The notes beneath the pieces are model-generated. The model saw nothing but the letters and a program-made list of their open reading frames with translations. It did not search any database and was not told where the DNA came from. A program made the position numbers and the translations under genes. A DNA stretch of 64,000 nucleotides from Candidatus Zixiibacteriota bacterium (GTDB lineage: Bacteria; Zixibacteria; MSB-5A5; GN15; FEB-12), in contig JACZXB010000006.1 in assembly GCA_022571845.1 (NCBI GenBank), forward strand, positions 1-64,000, given 5' to 3'. The stretch's first letter is position 1. Each line of letters starts with the position of its first letter. This document shows, one piece after another, positions 46,790 to 55,898 of the stretch.

Positions 46790-47542
46790 ATGAGTTTCTG
46801 GGATGCGGTCAAAAGTATTTTCGTTGCCAGTCCTCCTCCAGAGAAAAAAGTAGACCTTGCCAGAGCAGAGTCGATAATTGGCTATCATTTCAAGGACCAG
46901 TCTCTTCTGGCTTTGGCGCTGACTCACCGCTCATTTACAAATAATTCTGAATCAGTAAATGAATCCAACGAAAGAATGGAATTTCTGGGTGATTCTGTGC
47001 TGGGACTGCTGATTGCCGAACAGCTATTTGCGGATCATCCGGATTGGCACGAAGGGGAGTTAACAAAAATGAAATCCCTTTTGGTTAACGAAACGACATT
47101 GGCAGAAATCGGTAAAGATATTGGGCTGAACCAGCATATCTACCTCTCTGCAGAAGAGGACAAATCGGGAGGTGCAGATAGGTCTTCTATCGTCTCGGAT
47201 GCCATGGAATCTGTTATGGCGGCTGTCTATCTTGATGGTGGTATTGAAGCTGCCAAAAAGTTTATATTAAAAGTAGTTTACTCCCGCAAGGAGATGGTAA
47301 GCACCGACAGCTCTCAAAGAAATTACAAAGGGGAACTGCTTGAACTTATACAGGCCTCGGGCAAGGGCATGCCCCGTTATGATGTGGTCTCAGAAACCGG
47401 CCCTGACCACGATAAGACATTCAACATAGTAGTGCGTCTAAACGGCCAGGACCTCGGACACGGTATCGGGTTTTCGAAAAAAGAAGCTGAGCAAAAAGCT
47501 GCTGCCGAAGCTCTTGAACATATTAACGAAAACCAAGACTGA
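46790..47542 (+). CDS. rnc: Ribonuclease III
   Basis: About 250 residues. The catalytic signature NERMEFLGDSVLGL is intact, the second acidic site is in VSDAMESVMAAVYLDGG, and the C-terminal dsRNA-binding domain (NYKGELLELIQASG to KKEAEQKAAAEAL) is complete. It processes rRNA and structured mRNA. ATG 46790 lies 1 nt after the fabF stop (TGACATG). An in-frame TTG at 46763 would overlap fabF and is unnecessary. A basic 25-residue N-terminal extension precedes the catalytic domain. Confidence 0.95.
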   Translation: MSFWDAVKSIFVASPPPEKKVDLARAESIIGYHFKDQSLLALALTHRSFTNNSESVNESNERMEFLGDSVLGLLIAEQLFADHPDWHEGELTKMKSLLVNETTLAEIGKDIGLNQHIYLSAEEDKSGGADRSSIVSDAMESVMAAVYLDGGIEAAKKFILKVVYSRKEMVSTDSSQRNYKGELLELIQASGKGMPRYDVVSETGPDHDKTFNIVVRLNGQDLGHGIGFSKKEAEQKAAAEALEHINENQD

Positions 47543-47630
47543 CGGGCAGGCTCTGTCTTGACAAGGGTCTGGCTCCTGACCATATTCGTCATCTGATTAT
47601 TACGTTAGCGTTTAGTAAGAGAGAAAAGCC

Positions 47631-48416
47631 ATGAACATAGTCGTACTGGTAAAACAAGTCCCCGAAATAGCACTGATAAAAGTCAATGAAGCGGAAAATA
47701 AGATAGAGCTGCCTCAGGGACCGGGCGTGGTCAACCCTTTTGATGAGTACGCAGTCGAAGAAGGCATCCGTATAAAAGAAAAAACCAGCGGCAAGTGCAT
47801 GGTTATGGCAATGGGCAGAGAAAGAGCCGAATCGGCCCTCCGTGACTGCCTCGCACTAGGTGCAGACGAAGCAATTCTATTGACTGATGAAGTTTTTGAA
47901 AAAAGCGACCCTCAGGCTACCGGCAAAATTCTGGCTGCGGCACTAAAGAAACTCGGCGAATTTGACATTGTACTGGCCGGCAAGCAAGCTATTGATTCAG
48001 ACAGTTCCCAGGTGCCAGGCGCGGTCGCAGCTGCTTTAAGCCTGCCGCAGGTGATGTTTGTCAAAAAGTTTGAAAAAGTGGACATGGAGAAGACGGTAGT
48101 TTTCCGTATGACGGAAGAGGGCTACGATGTTGTTGAAACCAGGCTCCCGGCAGTTTTCTCAGTAGTCAAAGAGATAAACGAACCACGTTTACCATCGCTA
48201 AAAGGTAAGATGCAGGCCAAAAAGAAAGAGATTACCAGGTGGTCTGCTACAGATTTGGGCTTAGATGGAACAGGTATTGGCCAGAATTCTCAGACTAAAA
48301 CCTTAAAAGTCGCCCCGCCTCCCTCCAGACCACAAGGGGAGATTATTGAGGGTGACTCAGCCGAAGAGATAGCCGACAAACTTTTTGAGAAACTGCGCGA
48401 AAAGCAAATTATCTAA
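47631..48416 (+). CDS. etfB: Electron transfer flavoprotein subunit beta
   Basis: 261 residues. It starts NIVVLVKQVPEIA; the FAD/AMP-binding part has DIVLAGKQAIDSDSSQVPGAVAAAL-type sequence (GKQAID-D) and the recognition-loop region ends RLPSLKGKMQAKKKEI. ETF beta passes electrons from acyl-CoA dehydrogenases to the quinone pool together with the alpha subunit. No etfA follows here, although the two are nearly always adjacent. An acyl-CoA dehydrogenase and an enoyl-CoA hydratase lie 12-15 kb downstream. Confidence 0.92.
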   Translation: MNIVVLVKQVPEIALIKVNEAENKIELPQGPGVVNPFDEYAVEEGIRIKEKTSGKCMVMAMGRERAESALRDCLALGADEAILLTDEVFEKSDPQATGKILAAALKKLGEFDIVLAGKQAIDSDSSQVPGAVAAALSLPQVMFVKKFEKVDMEKTVVFRMTEEGYDVVETRLPAVFSVVKEINEPRLPSLKGKMQAKKKEITRWSATDLGLDGTGIGQNSQTKTLKVAPPPSRPQGEIIEGDSAEEIADKLFEKLREKQII

Positions 48417-48451
48417 CAGCTGCTTTAGGCAATAAACCCCTTTTTTGAAAA

Positions 48452-48481
48452 TTGACTTAGCAGGCTCTCTGCCGATATTAT
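48452..48481 (+). promoter_or_regulatory. Predicted promoter, possibly leaderless
   Basis: TTGACT (48452-48457), 18-nt spacer, TATTAT (48476-48481). The ATG of the next gene is 6 nt downstream and no Shine-Dalgarno is present. Confidence 0.55.
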
Positions 48482-48487
48482 CAGTAT

Positions 48488-50734
48488 ATGAGAATCTTTG
48501 AATTTGCACCGTTCAGAAGAATCGCTCTGCCGGTTCTTGCTGTTTTGTATGGCCTCATTTTAGCAGCTCCAGTCAGATCCGGGGGAACAGCAGTAGATTA
48601 TGCCCTGTGTGATATCCGTGTCGCCTGCTTTGTACAGTCGACTGAAGAGATAGACTGGCCTACGCTGTACTATCTCAATGATAATTTTGGCTGCCGCATC
48701 GACATAATTCTCATCAAGCAGCGGCCAAAATTTCAGATAGAGACCGAATCTCTTGCTGATAAACATCTCTATCTTCACCGCGTCTATCTTTCAACTAATG
48801 CCTCTATTTCAGTAGATGATGCTGTCAGGGGGCTGTTCATAAATCAAAAACCAGATTTATTGCTTTTTGAGAGCTCTTTTGATGAGCTGTCAATTGATCG
48901 CTGGATTAAATCGATTAAAGAGCTCAACTCCTCAAATATGGATCTGTTTGTTCTCTCAAAAGCGTTCAAACGGGTCAAATACGGTTCCAAAGAGAAAAGT
49001 GAACAGATAATTGTAAACGCACAGGAGTTCAGCAAGCGATTTGAAAGTCGCATGAATGTAGAAATCCGAAAATTGCTGGGCAGAAAATTTAGTTTAAGCT
49101 CTGACTATGACAGATTGAACTACTATCAGCGGATAGAAATAGATGGTGCAAACAAAACAGCAGGCACTGGATTCTTGAGTGGTATTGACATCTTGAGACT
49201 GCCGCAGGTTGCAGAAGTGGCTCTTCCGGTCGGGCCGATAAGAAAGACATTTGTACTCAGGGTAAACAAGTTTGTATCTGCTTTCAGGGCGGCCAGAAAT
49301 GTCAAAGGCAAGGAACATGTTGCTTTTGTTGTCGAAGGTTACCGCGCTCTCTATGATTTGACCCAGCATGCCAGCTACAAGCAAATATTGAGCAGCGCCA
49401 GCGGTTTGGATCTGTATCTCTCAGAAGTTATGGCCAAAGCCGAAAAAGCGGCTCTGGCAGCAGTCGGCCTTAGCTGGGAGGGCAGCGTAATACTGCGGGA
49501 TACGCCGCACGGACCTTCGCTCAAATATAGAATCTCAGTAGTTGTAGACGGTCCTTTCGAAATTACACTCTCAAAAGTTTCATTTCATCCCTACTGGGAT
49601 ACTACTGAAGTCGTACTGAACAAAGATGACAAAACTATATTACCCCATCAGTCTTTTGTCAGGGAATACCATATTGAAATTGATCAGAAATATCTCGATT
49701 CACATCAGCCGGACTCTCTAAGATTCACCGCAGAATTAGCATACTCAAAGATTCCGCTGACTATCTCAGACGTTGTGCCTGTCTGGGAGTCACCCGACTT
49801 AAATGTTCAGTTCTTGCCGGACTTTTATTTTCTACCGCCGGTAGCAAGACTTAATATTGACCGAGTCGTAGAATCGCTCAACTGGCAGGTGGTTATCAGC
49901 AAACCTCATGATTTTGAGGGAACAGTCAAGCTAGACTTGAAAACCCCCAAAGGTATGTTTGCCGGCGCCTATAAACAGGAGATTGACCTGCAAAGCGCTA
50001 CCACATCTAATACTATCCGCATTCCGTTTACTATTTCTAACCTGTTTGAACTGGGTATCCAGATAGTCAGAGTTTCTCTGATCGTAGATGGCCAGGTAGT
50101 GGCGGCAGATTCCGGCAGAATCAGAGTTGCCCAATGCCATATAGCTGATACTGTCAAGATTGGATTTTTGCCGGATAGTTCAGGAAGACTCGAAGATATA
50201 TTAAGAATGACCAACGCTGCTTTTCAGCCAATTACCGACAGGACCTTATTAGTAGGCAATCTAAATGCTTACAATGTCATTGCGATAGGTTCCGAAGCCT
50301 ACCGGAACTATTCGTCATTCCGGAAAGTGCGGGACAGATTTGAAGAGTATATCAGGGCAGGAGGCTCAATAGTAGTATTTGGGCAGAATCAGAATTGGCC
50401 GATCAAGTCGCTGCCGGCTGCGATAGTTCCGACCACGGAACTCGTTACAAAAGAAACTCTGAAAAACCAAATTCCCGGAGCAAGAATACTCTCTCGACCT
50501 TATAAAATTACCGAGACAAATCTGCTTTCGCTTTTTTATAAGCCGGTCGAAGTGGCTTCGGCCATAGTGACACCTGCCGAGCGCGTATATGTGACAGCTT
50601 CCGGGGCGACACTTCTGTCTGTTTCACGATTAGGGCAGGGGCAGATTATATACTGCGGTCTGCCTCTTCTAGAAATGATTGCCAAACTAAATATTGATTC
50701 AATCCATCTGTTTGCCAACATTTTGAACTATTAA
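48488..50734 (+). CDS. Large secreted protein of unknown function
   Basis: 748 residues not assigned to a family. It has a signal peptide (ALPVLAVLYGLILAAPVRSG). Residues ~40-135 look like an alpha/beta domain (DIRVACFVQSTEEI, DIILIKQ, DLLLFESS). Residues ~340-550 are beta-rich and Ig-like or NEW3-like (YRISVVVDGPFEI, WQVVISKPHDF). Residues ~560-748 resemble an amidotransferase-like alpha/beta domain (VIAIGSEAYRNY, YIRAGGSIVVFGQN, GQGQIIYCGLPLLEMI) of the kind found at the ends of secreted hydrolases, here without a recognisable catalytic Cys-His pair. A homologous end domain is seen in the M14 peptidase at 4451. It stands alone behind its own promoter. Confidence 0.7.
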   Translation: MRIFEFAPFRRIALPVLAVLYGLILAAPVRSGGTAVDYALCDIRVACFVQSTEEIDWPTLYYLNDNFGCRIDIILIKQRPKFQIETESLADKHLYLHRVYLSTNASISVDDAVRGLFINQKPDLLLFESSFDELSIDRWIKSIKELNSSNMDLFVLSKAFKRVKYGSKEKSEQIIVNAQEFSKRFESRMNVEIRKLLGRKFSLSSDYDRLNYYQRIEIDGANKTAGTGFLSGIDILRLPQVAEVALPVGPIRKTFVLRVNKFVSAFRAARNVKGKEHVAFVVEGYRALYDLTQHASYKQILSSASGLDLYLSEVMAKAEKAALAAVGLSWEGSVILRDTPHGPSLKYRISVVVDGPFEITLSKVSFHPYWDTTEVVLNKDDKTILPHQSFVREYHIEIDQKYLDSHQPDSLRFTAELAYSKIPLTISDVVPVWESPDLNVQFLPDFYFLPPVARLNIDRVVESLNWQVVISKPHDFEGTVKLDLKTPKGMFAGAYKQEIDLQSATTSNTIRIPFTISNLFELGIQIVRVSLIVDGQVVAADSGRIRVAQCHIADTVKIGFLPDSSGRLEDILRMTNAAFQPITDRTLLVGNLNAYNVIAIGSEAYRNYSSFRKVRDRFEEYIRAGGSIVVFGQNQNWPIKSLPAAIVPTTELVTKETLKNQIPGARILSRPYKITETNLLSLFYKPVEVASAIVTPAERVYVTASGATLLSVSRLGQGQIIYCGLPLLEMIAKLNIDSIHLFANILNY

Positions 50735-50801
50735 TAGCAAATGCTGTTATATTTCGGTATAATCTTCCAATATTGTTATTTATGATATTTAGGAAAAGGA
50801 T

Positions 50802-52556
50802 ACGGCTACGACTAAAAGCAGATCAAAACTCTCAACAGTTCTCAAATATGTAAAGTCTTATAAGGGAGTTATCCTGACCGGCGGGGTTTGCATTGTTATA
50901 ACAAATTCGCTGACGATGGTCATTCCTTATATTATTAAAATAATATTGGATCTTATGGAAAACTCTGCACCCATGAGCGTTCTCTTAGAGTTTATATATC
51001 TTACAGTTGCTCTGGCAGTTACTGCAGGAATTTTCAGATTTTTTACAAGACGTACAATAATCTGGACTTCGCGAAAAATCGAATATAGTCTCAGAAGCGA
51101 ATTATTTGGGCATCTTCTCAAACTGACGCCTTCTTTTTATCACGAAAACCGCACCGGCGATATAATGGCGCGCTCCACTAACGATTTGGAAGCGGTACGT
51201 ATGATGGTCGGCCCCGGGATAATGCATATTTCAAATACTTTTATAACTCTGATCGTAGCAATTCCTCTTATGCTGATTCTCTCACCTACTTTGACAATGT
51301 ATGCTATGATTCCAATGGCACTTTTTCCGTTCATCATAAACCGCTTGAGCAATCAACTTTACAAACGCTCTGTACGAATACAGGAAGAGTTTGCATCGCT
51401 GACTTCAACCGCTCAGGAAAATTTGTCAGGCATCCGGGTGGTAAGAGCTTATAGTCAGGAAGATGCCGAGGTAGAAAATTTTCAGTTAAGGTCTAATAAG
51501 TATATGGGCGTCAATATGGATATGGCCAGAGTTCAGGCGCTGTTTATGCCTTTGGTTACCGCCATCGCGGCCTTATTGAGTCTGTCGATTTTATATTTTG
51601 GTGGATTGGAAGTAATTGAAAAAAGGATTTCTCTGGGAACTCTGGTAGCATTTTTCGCCTATCTCTCGATGATGATTTGGCCTTTGATTGCGATCGGATT
51701 TGTTATATCGATATATCAAAGGGGCATGGCCTCACTTGGCAGAATAAATAAAATTCTTCACACCGAGCCGGACGTCAAAAGGGAAGCCGCGGCAAACTTC
51801 TCACAACCAATGAAAGGCAAAGTTGAATTTAGAAATCTGAGTTTTGGTTATAATGGCAAGAAAATTCTTAATAACATTAATCTGACGATTGAGCCGGGGC
51901 AGACAATAGGGCTGGTAGGCCAGACTGGTTCAGGCAAGACAACTTTGGTTTCTTTATTGTCCAGACTTTTTCCTGTAGCAGACGGCAGCATTTTTATTGA
52001 TGATGTGGATATTAATGAGTGGGACCTTGAATCATTGAGAGCTCAAATAGGCGTTGCCCCGCAGGAGCCGTTTTTGTTCTCTGATACAATTAGTTCCAAT
52101 ATTGGCTTTGGTGTCGATTCAATCGACCAGGAAAAGATACTGACTGCATCTCGTACAGCCGCCCTTGATAAAGATATCAGCGATTTCCCCAAAGGCTATG
52201 AAACGGTAGTTGGCGAAAGAGGTATTACATTATCCGGCGGCCAAAAACAACGTACTGCCATGGCCAGGGCAATTATAACAGAGCCAAGTCTCTTGATATT
52301 GGATGACGCTATGTCAGCGGTTGATACTGAAACCGAAGATCAAATTAATCATCACATCAAAGAAGTCCTAAAAAATTGTACTGCCATAATCATATCGCAC
52401 CGGATGTCTTCGGTCAAAGATGCTGATCAAATCGTATATTTGGCGGATGCTCAAATTGTAGAAAAAGGAACGCATCAGGAGCTTATGGCTGCTGGTGGCA
52501 AGTATGCAGAAACCTATCGCCGCCAGCTTTTGGAACGGGAGCTTGAAGAAGCCTGA
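50802..52556 (+). CDS. ABC exporter, half-transporter 1 (degenerate ATP site), apparent ACG start
   Basis: MdlA-like exporter half. The first canonical start in frame is ATG 50916, which would cut off the first membrane helix. Upstream codons are open to a TAG at about 50790 and encode STVLKYVKSYKGVIL and GGVCIVITNSLTMVIP, a normal start of TM1. AGGA at 50791-50794 lies 7 nt before an ACG (50802) followed by codons for A-T-T-K-S, as if ATG had become ACG. The ATPase domain has GQTGSGKTT, LSGGQKQR and Walker B LLILDDAMS, with Asp in place of the catalytic Glu. It pairs with the next gene, overlapping it by 1 nt. Confidence 0.85.
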   Translation, partial: TATTKSRSKLSTVLKYVKSYKGVILTGGVCIVITNSLTMVIPYIIKIILDLMENSAPMSVLLEFIYLTVALAVTAGIFRFFTRRTIIWTSRKIEYSLRSELFGHLLKLTPSFYHENRTGDIMARSTNDLEAVRMMVGPGIMHISNTFITLIVAIPLMLILSPTLTMYAMIPMALFPFIINRLSNQLYKRSVRIQEEFASLTSTAQENLSGIRVVRAYSQEDAEVENFQLRSNKYMGVNMDMARVQALFMPLVTAIAALLSLSILYFGGLEVIEKRISLGTLVAFFAYLSMMIWPLIAIGFVISIYQRGMASLGRINKILHTEPDVKREAAANFSQPMKGKVEFRNLSFGYNGKKILNNINLTIEPGQTIGLVGQTGSGKTTLVSLLSRLFPVADGSIFIDDVDINEWDLESLRAQIGVAPQEPFLFSDTISSNIGFGVDSIDQEKILTASRTAALDKDISDFPKGYETVVGERGITLSGGQKQRTAMARAIITEPSLLILDDAMSAVDTETEDQINHHIKEVLKNCTAIIISHRMSSVKDADQIVYLADAQIVEKGTHQELMAAGGKYAETYRRQLLERELEEA

Positions 52557-54376
52557 TGACAGCAGAGAATTATCATAAAGAAGAAGCTCTCGGAAAAGCT
52601 TACGATGCTCGCCTGATGAAGCGGCTGTTAACTTATTTGCGCCCATATAAGCCGCAGGTAGCTGTCGGAGTTTTGCTGTTGATTGTTGGTTCAGCAGTTC
52701 AAGTCGGGATGATCTTTTTGGTCAAGTCCGGAATTGATACTTATATTACGCAAGGGGACGCGGACGGTCTTGGAGTTCTGGCTTTTACTTTTGCGGGAGC
52801 AATTCTGATGGGCTTTGGTGCCGGCTATGCCCAATTGTATGTCATGACCTGGCTGGGGCAGCGGGTACAGGATGATATCCGGATGGAGATTTTTAAGCAT
52901 ATTCAAAAACTTCACACCGGCTATTTTGACCGCACTCCTGTTGGTAGAATCGTCACGCGGGTCACCAACGACGTCAATGCGCTCAATGAAATGTTTTCAT
53001 CGGGGGTCATCGCAGTCATCGGTGATATATTTATGCTGACTCTTATTGTTGGGGCTTTGCTTTATCTAAACTGGCAGCTGGCTTTGATTACATTTATCGT
53101 TTTGCCTGTATTAGTTGGCGTTACCATGATTTTTCGCTCCAAAGTCCGCAATGTCTACCGGATAGTTCGTACCAAGCTGGCAGTATTGAATGCTTTCACT
53201 CAAGAGCATGTTACAGGTATGAGTATCGTACAGCTGTTTAATCGCGAAAAGAGAACGCTTGAGAAATACAATGAAATAAACAGTGGCCTGAGGTCTGCCC
53301 ATTTTCGCTCTATTTACTATTATGCCATGTTTTTCCCGGCAGTAGAAATCATTGGCTCAGTTTCCGTAGCATTGCTGCTTTATTTCGGAGGCTCAAGAAT
53401 CTACGAAGGGGTTTTGACTTTCGGTGGACTGGTAGCATTTATTCAGTTGGTCGAAAAATTTTACCGGCCTATAAGAGACCTGTCAGAAAAGTACAATATT
53501 TTGCAGGCCTCTATGGCATCATCGGAGAGAATCTTTGCTCTCTTAGATACCAAGCCAGACATAAAAGAGATCAGAGCTCCTAAGAAAATAAGAGAAGTAA
53601 GAGGGCATATAGAGATAGAACACAGCTGGTTTGCCTATAACGATGAAAACTGGATTATTAAAGATGTCTCATTTTCTGTTAATCCGGGTGAAAAAGTTGC
53701 GATTGTTGGCGCTACTGGTGCCGGCAAAACAACTTTGGTTTCGCTTCTTTTTCGGTTCTATAATTTGCAGCGGGGCTCAATAAAAATTGATGGTGTTGAT
53801 ATCGCTGATATGAGACTGGATGACCTGCGCGGACTGCTGGGACTGGTACTGCAGGACGTTTTTCTATTTACCGGCGACTACGCCAGCAACGTCAGACTTC
53901 GCGATAAAAGCATCACCGACGAACAGGTCAAATTGGCCTTAGAACGGGTCGGCTATTCCCGCTTTTTGAAAGACGAAAAAGACGGCATCCACACTGAGGT
54001 AAAAGAACGCGGTGCTACGCTTTCTACCGGCCAAAAACAGCTGCTGTCATTTGCCAGAGCTCTGGCATTTGATCCGCAGATATTGATTTTGGATGAAGCC
54101 ACAAGTTCAGTTGATACAGAAACAGAGCAGCTGATTCAAACAGCTTTAGATAAACTTCTGGAGGGGCGCACTTCAATAATAATCGCCCATAGACTTTCTA
54201 CTATCGAAAAAGCAGACAAGATAATAGTACTGCACCATGGAGAAATCAGGGAAATGGGAAAGCATCAGGAGTTGCTTCAAAAAGGCGGCATCTATTACAA
54301 ACTATATGAGATGCAATACAAGTCACAGCTCCATCGCTCAGAATTAAGCAGACAAAGCGCTCAGGCGACTGGTTAA
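52556..54376 (+). CDS. ABC exporter, half-transporter 2 (catalytic ATP site)
   Basis: 606 residues, MdlB-like: six helices, then an ATPase domain with GATGAGKTT, the variant signature LSTGQKQL and Walker B ILILDEATS with the catalytic Glu. The altered signature LSTGQ would face the degenerate Walker B of half 1, while the intact LSGGQ of half 1 faces this catalytic site. This is the expected asymmetry of heterodimeric exporters such as TM287/288. The substrate (drug, lipid or other) is unknown. Its start overlaps the partner's stop by one base. Confidence 0.9.
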   Translation: MTAENYHKEEALGKAYDARLMKRLLTYLRPYKPQVAVGVLLLIVGSAVQVGMIFLVKSGIDTYITQGDADGLGVLAFTFAGAILMGFGAGYAQLYVMTWLGQRVQDDIRMEIFKHIQKLHTGYFDRTPVGRIVTRVTNDVNALNEMFSSGVIAVIGDIFMLTLIVGALLYLNWQLALITFIVLPVLVGVTMIFRSKVRNVYRIVRTKLAVLNAFTQEHVTGMSIVQLFNREKRTLEKYNEINSGLRSAHFRSIYYYAMFFPAVEIIGSVSVALLLYFGGSRIYEGVLTFGGLVAFIQLVEKFYRPIRDLSEKYNILQASMASSERIFALLDTKPDIKEIRAPKKIREVRGHIEIEHSWFAYNDENWIIKDVSFSVNPGEKVAIVGATGAGKTTLVSLLFRFYNLQRGSIKIDGVDIADMRLDDLRGLLGLVLQDVFLFTGDYASNVRLRDKSITDEQVKLALERVGYSRFLKDEKDGIHTEVKERGATLSTGQKQLLSFARALAFDPQILILDEATSSVDTETEQLIQTALDKLLEGRTSIIIAHRLSTIEKADKIIVLHHGEIREMGKHQELLQKGGIYYKLYEMQYKSQLHRSELSRQSAQATG

Positions 54377-54386
54377 GCTATGTGCT

Positions 54387-54515
54387 ATGACGAATAAAGA
54401 GATTCGGCAGGCTCTAAAATTTTCTGATAAATTCTTAAGTGTAAAGAATTCTAAAACTTGCCTGAAACAGCGGCTTGATTATCTTCGGTATTATAAACTA
54501 AGAAAGAAAAACTGA
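54387..54515 (+). CDS. Possible 42-residue basic protein
   Basis: A short open frame from ATG 54387 to TGA 54515 fills most of the gap between the ABC exporter and the glmM-like gene. The product begins MTNKEIRQALKFSDKFL and ends with a basic, Tyr-rich tail (LDYLRYYKLRKKN). It has no good ribosome binding site, but it is 10 nt after the exporter stop and 8 nt before the next start, as expected for an operon member. Not recognised; chance is possible. Confidence 0.35.
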   Translation: MTNKEIRQALKFSDKFLSVKNSKTCLKQRLDYLRYYKLRKKN

Positions 54516-54523
54516 CAGCTTAG

Positions 54524-55885
54524 ATGCCTGAAAAAACACTGATAATATCAACCTCCGGAGTTAGGGGAATTGTCGGCAGCGGTCTGGACCCGGCCATTGT
54601 CACAAACTTTGCGGCAGCTTTTGGAACCTTTTTGAAAAGAGGAACAGTCGTAGTTGGCCGTGATAGCCGACCTTCGGGAGAGATGCTCTTAGAAGCGGTA
54701 ATCTTGGGCTTGAAGACTACCGGTATCAATGTTATTGATATTGGTGTAGTGCCCACCCCCACAGTTGAAATAGCAGTAAAAGAACTGAAAGCTGCAGGCG
54801 GAATCTGCATAACAGCCTCGCATAATCCGGCCATCTGGAACGCCCTGAAGTTTTTTAACAGGCGCGGAGAATTTGCAACGCCGGAACAATTTGACAAGAT
54901 TGAAAAACTTTATAATTCGCAAGATTTTTCTTTTGTGCCTTTTAATAAAATCGGCAAAATTGAAACACAGAAAGACTGGGTTGAGAAGCATATCAAGAAA
55001 ACTCTGGCACTCAAAGCCGTAAGAAATTCTGCTATCGCCAAAAGAAAATTCAAAATTGTAGTCGATGCTATAAACGGTGCAGGTTCTACTGCACTTCCTG
55101 ATTTACTCGAAAAGCTCGGAGCAAAAGTGTTCTGTATAAACTGCAACGGCGATGGTAACTTTGTGCATGGAGCGGAACCCGTCCCGAAAAATCTAAAACA
55201 GCTGGAGCGCGAAGTTTTAAAACGAGCAGCTGATATCGGTTTGGCCACAGATCCTGATGCCGACAGACTGGCGCTGGTAGACGAAAGAGGCAAGGCAATC
55301 GGCGAAGAGCTAACTTTGGCTATAGCAGTTCGTGAAATTACCAGACGCTTCAAAGGCCCTATCGTAATTAATATCTCAACTTCAAAAGTAACTGCTGATG
55401 AAGCAGCTAAATCAGGTTCGAAAGTCTATTACTCTAAAGTCGGCGAAGCAAATGTAGTGCAGATGATACAAAAAAAGAAGGCCGTAATCGGTGGTGAGGG
55501 AAACGGCGGCGTTATTTATCCCAGGTTCCATGCCGGACGTGATGCTTTGGTAGCCGCAGCCCTGGTACTTAGTTGTCTGGCCGGAGAAAAGAGAAAAGTG
55601 TCGGACCTTGTAGGAACTCTCAGCCACTATTATACTATCAAAACAAAAGCGAAGTGCTCTGCTAGTTTTAATAAATATCTCAAGAGTTTTGAAAATGAGC
55701 TTGATAAATTTGTTGCTGATGCTCGTATCAGTAAATTAGACGGGCTCAGGGTAGATTTTGGCGAGGGCTGGTTCTTGGTACGAAAATCTAAAACGGAACC
55801 AATTTTCCGCTTGATGGTTGAAACAAATAGTGCGAAATTTTCAAGAGAGCTTTCCAAGAAAGTTATGAACTACTTTGTTAAATAG
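54524..55885 (+). CDS. glmM: Phosphoglucosamine mutase-type phosphohexomutase
   Basis: 453 residues of the alpha-D-phosphohexomutase family. The phosphoserine loop is ITASHNPAIWNALKF (~100), the metal loop DPDADRLALVDERG (~245), and the sugar-binding loop GEGNGGVIYP (~328). A C-terminal phosphate-binding part has KTEPIFRLMVET. The neighbour is glmS 13 nt downstream, which favours phosphoglucosamine mutase (glucosamine-6-P to glucosamine-1-P) over phosphomannomutase. Confidence 0.88.
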   Translation: MPEKTLIISTSGVRGIVGSGLDPAIVTNFAAAFGTFLKRGTVVVGRDSRPSGEMLLEAVILGLKTTGINVIDIGVVPTPTVEIAVKELKAAGGICITASHNPAIWNALKFFNRRGEFATPEQFDKIEKLYNSQDFSFVPFNKIGKIETQKDWVEKHIKKTLALKAVRNSAIAKRKFKIVVDAINGAGSTALPDLLEKLGAKVFCINCNGDGNFVHGAEPVPKNLKQLEREVLKRAADIGLATDPDADRLALVDERGKAIGEELTLAIAVREITRRFKGPIVINISTSKVTADEAAKSGSKVYYSKVGEANVVQMIQKKKAVIGGEGNGGVIYPRFHAGRDALVAAALVLSCLAGEKRKVSDLVGTLSHYYTIKTKAKCSASFNKYLKSFENELDKFVADARISKLDGLRVDFGEGWFLVRKSKTEPIFRLMVETNSAKFSRELSKKVMNYFVK

Positions 55886-55898
55886 GGGACAGATGTAA

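Noticed and set aside
55886-55898. glmS ribozyme upstream of glmS
   Set aside because: Only 13 nt separate glmM and glmS, and the glmM reading frame is intact, so there is no room.
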